NCBI GenBank assembly: GCA_021203115.1
Contig: JAJQBV010000059.1
Span: 1 to 15,639 of the forward strand
Direction: 5' to 3'
DNA length: 15,639 bases
Source of the DNA: Clostridiales bacterium
GTDB taxonomy: Bacteria > Bacillota > Clostridia > Lachnospirales > Lachnospiraceae
The notes under the pieces are model-generated. The model worked only from the letters and a program-made list of their open reading frames with translations, did no database searches and was not told where the DNA came from. Each line of letters begins with the position of its first letter. Position 1 is the stretch's first letter. This document shows positions 11,911-15,639 of the stretch, one piece after another. A program made the position numbers and the translations under genes.

Positions 11911-14900
11911 ATGAAAAGAAAACGAAGCGCAAAACTACTCTGCCTGCTGCTGGCTCTGGCCATCTGCCTGGGCATGCCGCCATTTCTCTCGCTTGCCGGA
12001 TCTATTGAGGCATATGCGGCCGATACTAACACATGGGAAATCCCGATTGAGCTAAAGATTGAGACCAGCGGTAGTGCGGCGGCACCGGAGGAGACCTTTA
12101 CGCTGGAGATTCTCAACAATGATTATCAGCCGTGGGATATTACAGACACAACATACTGTAACTATGAAGCGACGATTGTTAACAATACGATAACTATAGG
12201 CGATAGTAATAGTACAAAAGTTTCGTATAGCGGATATGATTCATACACCGGAACACTTGAATTTACCGGAAATGGTGATTTGGCAGACGAAATCGCCTTT
12301 GGCTTTTTCGTGTGTCTGGAAAGTAATGATACGAATGGGTGGGAGTATGATGATACAATATATTATATTGAGCCTACTTATAGTGGTCAAACTTTGACGG
12401 GATATATAATTTACGATGATGATGATAAAAATAAGACCACCTTGCTTGACCGTGCTTCCTTCACCTGCACCTACACCGGCTACACCCTGACCCTTGACTC
12501 CGGTGAAGGCACGATTGACGGTGAAACCATTGCCAGCGTGACCGCGGCATCCGGAACCGCAATCGACCTTTCCTCCTATGTGCCGACCAGAGCCGGCTAT
12601 ACCTTTACCGGTTGGTATTTAAACGGCACTAAGGTAGACAGTATTACCCTGACCGGAGATACCGAAGTCACGGCAGGCTGGCAGAGATCCGCGATCACAG
12701 TCAGCTCCTACCTCGCGCTGGGCGACGACATCACCACCGGCTCCGGGGTAAGCAGCAGTGAGAGCTTCACTTCTCTTTTTGCCACCAAAGCGCTGGACAC
12801 CACGGGCGGCACGACATCCACAGTCAACGCGGGCGGGGAGGACAAGACAGCCGCCGGACTCCTCACCGAGATAAACAACGGCACTTACAATAGCGCGATT
12901 GACGCGGCGGACATCATCACCGTCACCGTCGGACAGAATGACCTGATGGATGCGTTCTATGAATTTATCGCGGACCTTTACTACACGGAGTATGGGGAGT
13001 CCATCACCGCCGATGCGGTCGAGGTCGCAATCATGGATCCCGGCGCAAGCACCGCGGTATTAAAGCAGGCGCAGAACCTGTTCACCATCTTAAACGGCGC
13101 AGACAACAGTGAAGCGTTGAAAGCAGATACGGATTTCAGCAGTGCCGTTGACGCCTGTGTGGCAAATATCAACGAGATTGCCGCACAGATCCACGCCATC
13201 AATCCGGATGCGGTCTTTCTGGTCGCCAACCTGTACAACCCCTACCAGTGGCTGGAGGACTGCGACAATATCTCCGGCCTGTTTGGCGCCGGACTCACGA
13301 TTTTTAACAACGCGCTCGCCGGCGGAAAGACTTCCGATTACACGATCGCGGATATCAACAGCGCATTTGCCGCTTCCGATACCTCGCTGACCAATGCCTC
13401 CGCGAATTTCTCTCCGCTGGAGTTCAGTTTTGATTTCCTTCCCAATGCGGCAGGACATCAGGTGATCGCAGACACGATGAAGGAAGCCTGCGATACCGCG
13501 ACGGCCGCCTACACATGGGAGATTCCGGTCATGGTAACCGTTCAGACCGGAGGCACCGCGGCGGTGCCGGAGCAGACGATCCAGTTTGAAATTTTAGATC
13601 CGGAAGGAAATGCGGTCGATATGTCCGGCGGGACGATCGTCGCCGACACCATAAACGTAAACGATGCCGGGGACTATGTCACCATATTTGAATTCTACGG
13701 AAACACTTCGTTTTACGAGAAACTGAACGACGGCTTTCTCGTGCGGCTGGTCAGCAGCGGCGCGGACGGCTGGAGCTATGACAGCACGGTTTATTATGCA
13801 GTATCTTATTTTGACGAGGGAACCACGGAAATTTCAAACAACAGCAGCGGTGCAGCTGTGACCATGGCCTCCTTTGCCTGCACCTATACCGGTTACACCC
13901 TGACCTTTGATACCAACGGCGGCAGCACCATTGACAGCGTGGGCGGCATTTCGATTGACCTGTCTGCTTATGAGCCGACCAGAGCCGGTTACAATTTTAC
14001 CTCGTGGTATTCTGACAGCGCACTGACTAATGCGGTGACAAGCCTCACGCTGACCGGAGACACCACCGTCTATGCGGGCTGGCAGGCAACGGTAACCGGT
14101 TCGGCGACTGCCACGGCGGCCAATTACACGACGCTGGGCGACAGCATTACCACCGGCTCCGGGCTGAGCAACGCAAGCAGCCAGAGTTATGTCTCCCTGT
14201 TTTCCGGAAACATTCAGGCGACGAACACGAACAACCAGAGCAGCGACGACTGGACCACCACCGATCTTCTGAGCGCGGTGCAGAGCGGCTCCTATGACGA
14301 TGCGATCGAGGATGCGGATGTGATCACTATCACCATCGGGGAAAATGATCTGATGAACACCTTCTGCTCCGTTCTCGCGGATATTTACAATGAAGAGGTC
14401 GTAACGGCATCCTCCACCGCTGCAACCGGCACAGGCGGTACGATTCAGCTGGCAGGCATGTCGGGCAGCAGCGCGAAAGACTATCAGCTCACAACGCTTT
14501 CGGAGACCACAGGCATCACCATCACGGCCGACGACATCCGCAGCATCCTGTCGACGGCAGGCAGTTTGTCCGGAACCGCGCTGGGGCAGGGCTACGATCT
14601 GTTCGTCCTGTTTAACAGCACGGACTACGGCAGCATCGTGACCTCCTCCGACACATTTACCGTCGCCGTTGACAAATGTATCGATAACATCAACAGTATT
14701 GCCGCCGCGATAAAGGCAATGAATCCAAACGCGACCATCCTTATCGCCAACCAGTACAACCCCTATCAGTGGCTGTCCGGATGCGACAATCTTGTCAGCA
14801 TGTTTGATGCGGGAATCACATCCTACAACAGCAGGCTCGCCGAGAAGCAGACTTCGGATTACTCGATCGCGGATGTCTATTCCGCATTTACTGCCTCCAA

Positions 14901-15300
14901 GGCATCGCTGACCAACGTGGAAGTGAAGCTTTTGACAATGACCTTCAACTTTGACACCAATCCCAATGCGGCGGGGCATCAGGTACTTGCCGATACGCTG
15001 TATGTCGCCTACGCATACGCTGCGTCCTCAGATACTGAGTCCGGCAATGTTGTGTCCGATAATACCGCATCCGGAAAAGTTGTGTCCGATAATACCGTGT
15101 CTGCTGACACCGCATCCGGCAATACCACTTCTGCAGATGCTGCAGCCTCCGATATCACAACCGGCACAGCCGCGACAACTGCCGCCGCAGCGAATACAGG
15201 CGACAGCAGACTCATCCGATACTATCTGATCGTCCTCGCTGCCGCTGCCTGTGTGCTGATTGGATTGTATGCCAGGGATAAGAAACTGAAGCAAAAATAA
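11911..15300 (+). CDS. Cell-surface protein with two pilin-like/InlB-like/SGNH-like units and C-terminal anchor
   Basis: The 1129-residue secreted protein starts at ATG 11911 (CGGAGGT at 11896-11902). A signal peptide (1-36, cleavage near AYA|AD) is followed by two homologous units (about 41-534 and 535-1035). Each unit has three parts. The first is a ~150-residue beta domain resembling Spy0128-type pilin modules, starting TWEIP. The second is an InlB/Flg_new-type repeat (191-258 and 662-726, with PTRAGYxFTxW). The third is an SGNH-hydrolase-like domain. In SGNH copy 1 the GDS serine is Asp273 and the HPN histidine is Leu510. In copy 2 Ser745 is present but the histidine is Asn1017. Both keep GxND (341-344, 810-813). 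A Ser/Thr/Ala/Asp-rich stalk (about 1038-1094), an NTGD motif (1095-1098), a membrane helix (about 1104-1120) and a Lys-rich tail suggest sortase or membrane anchoring. Its role may be binding or structural. Confidence 0.82.
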   Translation: MKRKRSAKLLCLLLALAICLGMPPFLSLAGSIEAYAADTNTWEIPIELKIETSGSAAAPEETFTLEILNNDYQPWDITDTTYCNYEATIVNNTITIGDSNSTKVSYSGYDSYTGTLEFTGNGDLADEIAFGFFVCLESNDTNGWEYDDTIYYIEPTYSGQTLTGYIIYDDDDKNKTTLLDRASFTCTYTGYTLTLDSGEGTIDGETIASVTAASGTAIDLSSYVPTRAGYTFTGWYLNGTKVDSITLTGDTEVTAGWQRSAITVSSYLALGDDITTGSGVSSSESFTSLFATKALDTTGGTTSTVNAGGEDKTAAGLLTEINNGTYNSAIDAADIITVTVGQNDLMDAFYEFIADLYYTEYGESITADAVEVAIMDPGASTAVLKQAQNLFTILNGADNSEALKADTDFSSAVDACVANINEIAAQIHAINPDAVFLVANLYNPYQWLEDCDNISGLFGAGLTIFNNALAGGKTSDYTIADINSAFAASDTSLTNASANFSPLEFSFDFLPNAAGHQVIADTMKEACDTATAAYTWEIPVMVTVQTGGTAAVPEQTIQFEILDPEGNAVDMSGGTIVADTINVNDAGDYVTIFEFYGNTSFYEKLNDGFLVRLVSSGADGWSYDSTVYYAVSYFDEGTTEISNNSSGAAVTMASFACTYTGYTLTFDTNGGSTIDSVGGISIDLSAYEPTRAGYNFTSWYSDSALTNAVTSLTLTGDTTVYAGWQATVTGSATATAANYTTLGDSITTGSGLSNASSQSYVSLFSGNIQATNTNNQSSDDWTTTDLLSAVQSGSYDDAIEDADVITITIGENDLMNTFCSVLADIYNEEVVTASSTAATGTGGTIQLAGMSGSSAKDYQLTTLSETTGITITADDIRSILSTAGSLSGTALGQGYDLFVLFNSTDYGSIVTSSDTFTVAVDKCIDNINSIAAAIKAMNPNATILIANQYNPYQWLSGCDNLVSMFDAGITSYNSRLAEKQTSDYSIADVYSAFTASKASLTNVEVKLLTMTFNFDTNPNAAGHQVLADTLYVAYAYAASSDTESGNVVSDNTASGKVVSDNTVSADTASGNTTSADAAASDITTGTAATTAAAANTGDSRLIRYYLIVLAAAACVLIGLYARDKKLKQK
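15049..15097 (+). repeat. 30-bp direct repeat in the stalk region
   Basis: GTTGTGTCCGATAATACCG occurs at 15049-15067 and again at 15079-15097, a 30-bp period encoding V-V-S-D-N-T repeats in the low-complexity stalk. Such repeats commonly expand and contract by slippage, changing stalk length. Confidence 0.7.
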
Positions 15301-15316
15301 TGTTTTGAGATACGCC

Positions 15317-15348
15317 TTTTCCCGCTTTGAATAGCGCGAAAGGGAAAA
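15317..15348. repeat. Inverted repeat just past the surface-protein gene
   Basis: TTTTCCC (15317-15323) and GGGAAAA (15342-15348) can pair, with a few extra inner pairs. It has no T-run and precedes a much stronger hairpin, so it is probably not the main terminator. Confidence 0.35.
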
Positions 15349-15351
15349 CAA

Positions 15352-15397
15352 AACAGTCATGGTAAGGAATTATTTTCCTTTCCATGGCTGTTTTTCT
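15352..15397 (+). terminator. Strong intrinsic terminator of the surface-protein gene
   Basis: An 18-base left arm (15352-15369, starting AACAGTCATGG) pairs with 15375-15392 (ending CCATGGCTGTT) around a 5-base loop, with one mismatch and one G-U pair. A T-run follows (TTTTTCT in all). This is the best terminator in the window. In the 339 bases after the gene the other elements are the neighbouring inverted repeat, a promoter and a structured segment. Confidence 0.88.
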
Positions 15398-15454
15398 GCT
15401 TCGTTTTCAACACTTTCCTCTTCCTTCCTTATTGTTCAACGGCGTTTTTTTGTG

Positions 15455-15518
15455 AACTTTTCGTTGGCCAAAAATAAATGGAAAAGTTACTGACATTTTC
15501 CTCCTGATATGTTATACT
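15455..15518 (+). promoter_or_regulatory. Promoter with upstream inverted repeat, leading out of the window
   Basis: -35 CTGACA (15490-15495), 17 bases, then -10 TATACT (15513-15518) with TGT just before it. Immediately upstream an 8-bp inverted repeat, AACTTTTC (15455-15462) and GAAAAGTT (15481-15488), abuts the -35 and may be an operator. Transcription would start near 15525 and run off the right edge. Confidence 0.65.
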
Positions 15519-15532
15519 CCACTCAAGCATTT

Positions 15533-15627
15533 AATTCTATAGCGTGTCGGGTTTTCTTATATCCGACAGACATCTGATGACAGCTTTGTCATTCTGCATT
15601 TACTGCGGTGTTCCGCATCTTAGAATT
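15533..15627 (+). ncRNA. Possible structured RNA leader with a four-way junction
   Basis: Just after the predicted transcription start, AATTCTA (15533-15539) pairs with TAGAATT (15621-15627). Between them lie three hairpins: TGTCGGGT/ATCCGACA (15545-15552 with 15561-15568), ATGACA/TGTCAT (15577-15582 with 15587-15592, GCTT loop) and TGCGG/CCGCA (15604-15608 with 15613-15617). Together they form a closed cloverleaf-like fold. It does not match a tRNA (no T-loop or D-arm signals) or any riboswitch I can recall. It may be a 5' leader or a small RNA. This was read by eye and not folded by a program. Confidence 0.45.
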
Positions 15628-15639
15628 TTCGATGCTTAC

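Noticed and set aside
13834..14979. Long minus-strand open frame (381 codons) opposite the surface-protein gene
   Set aside because: Shadow frame of a GC-rich coding region; the plus-strand product has a signal peptide, domains and anchor, while the minus frame has no recognisable domain or ribosome site.
15533..15627. tRNA gene, suggested by the 7-bp closing stem and cloverleaf shape
   Set aside because: No D-arm or TTCRA T-loop pattern, the hairpin sizes and spacings are wrong, and at 95 bases it does not fit Leu/Ser/Sec tRNA features.

Overview
The window looks like the chromosome of an anaerobic Clostridia member, most likely a gut Lachnospiraceae-type bacterium. The reasons are strong GGAGG ribosome sites, extended -10 (TGn) promoters, a TSCPD protein of a type common in Clostridia, a DeoR regulator, and a Gram-positive surface protein with a sorting-type C terminus. 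The genus cannot be told from the sequence alone.

Region 1 (2-9388) is a bacterial microcompartment (BMC) locus attached to purine-nucleoside by-product salvage genes. It opens with the 3' end of a 5-methylthioribose kinase gene (mtnK) and a complete mtnA (methylthioribose-1-phosphate isomerase). A DeoR-type repressor gene follows on the opposite strand. A tight ten-gene operon then runs rightward: class II (fuculose-phosphate-type) aldolase with a C-terminal encapsulation peptide, PduL-type phosphotransacylase with an extra C-terminal domain, BMC-P, PduP-type CoA-acylating aldehyde dehydrogenase, PduS-like flavo/Fe-S protein, BMC-T (PduT-like), BMC-H, two more BMC-P, and an unrecognised helical protein.

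The inferred pathway is as follows. MtnK phosphorylates 5-methylthioribose and/or 5-deoxyribose, the sugars left after nucleosidase cleavage of methylthioadenosine and of the radical-SAM by-product 5'-deoxyadenosine. MtnA isomerises the product to the ribulose-1-phosphate. The aldolase splits this into DHAP plus acetaldehyde or 2-(methylthio)acetaldehyde. The aldehyde is held inside the shell and turned into acyl-CoA and then acyl-phosphate by PduP and PduL, while PduS/BMC-T may pass electrons out through the shell. This would be a 'DHAP shunt' enclosed in a microcompartment, and it is the main point of interest here. No diol dehydratase, glycyl radical enzyme, fucose/rhamnose kinase or alcohol dehydrogenase is present in the window.

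Region 2 (9389-11455) holds a small TSCPD-domain protein on the minus strand and, divergent from it, a cytoplasmic GH13 alpha-glucosidase-type enzyme. Each has a good promoter of its own.

Region 3 (11456-11910) is an AT-rich 455-base gap with a long hairpin, three tandem 33-bp repeats, a palindrome and a promoter.

Region 4 (11911-15300) encodes one 1129-residue surface protein made of two ~494-residue units. Each unit has a pilin-like domain, an InlB-type beta-grasp repeat and an SGNH-hydrolase-like domain whose catalytic residues are partly lost. A low-complexity stalk, a membrane anchor and a strong terminator follow. The last ~150 bases (15490-15639) carry a good promoter followed by a possible four-helix-junction RNA whose downstream gene lies outside the window.
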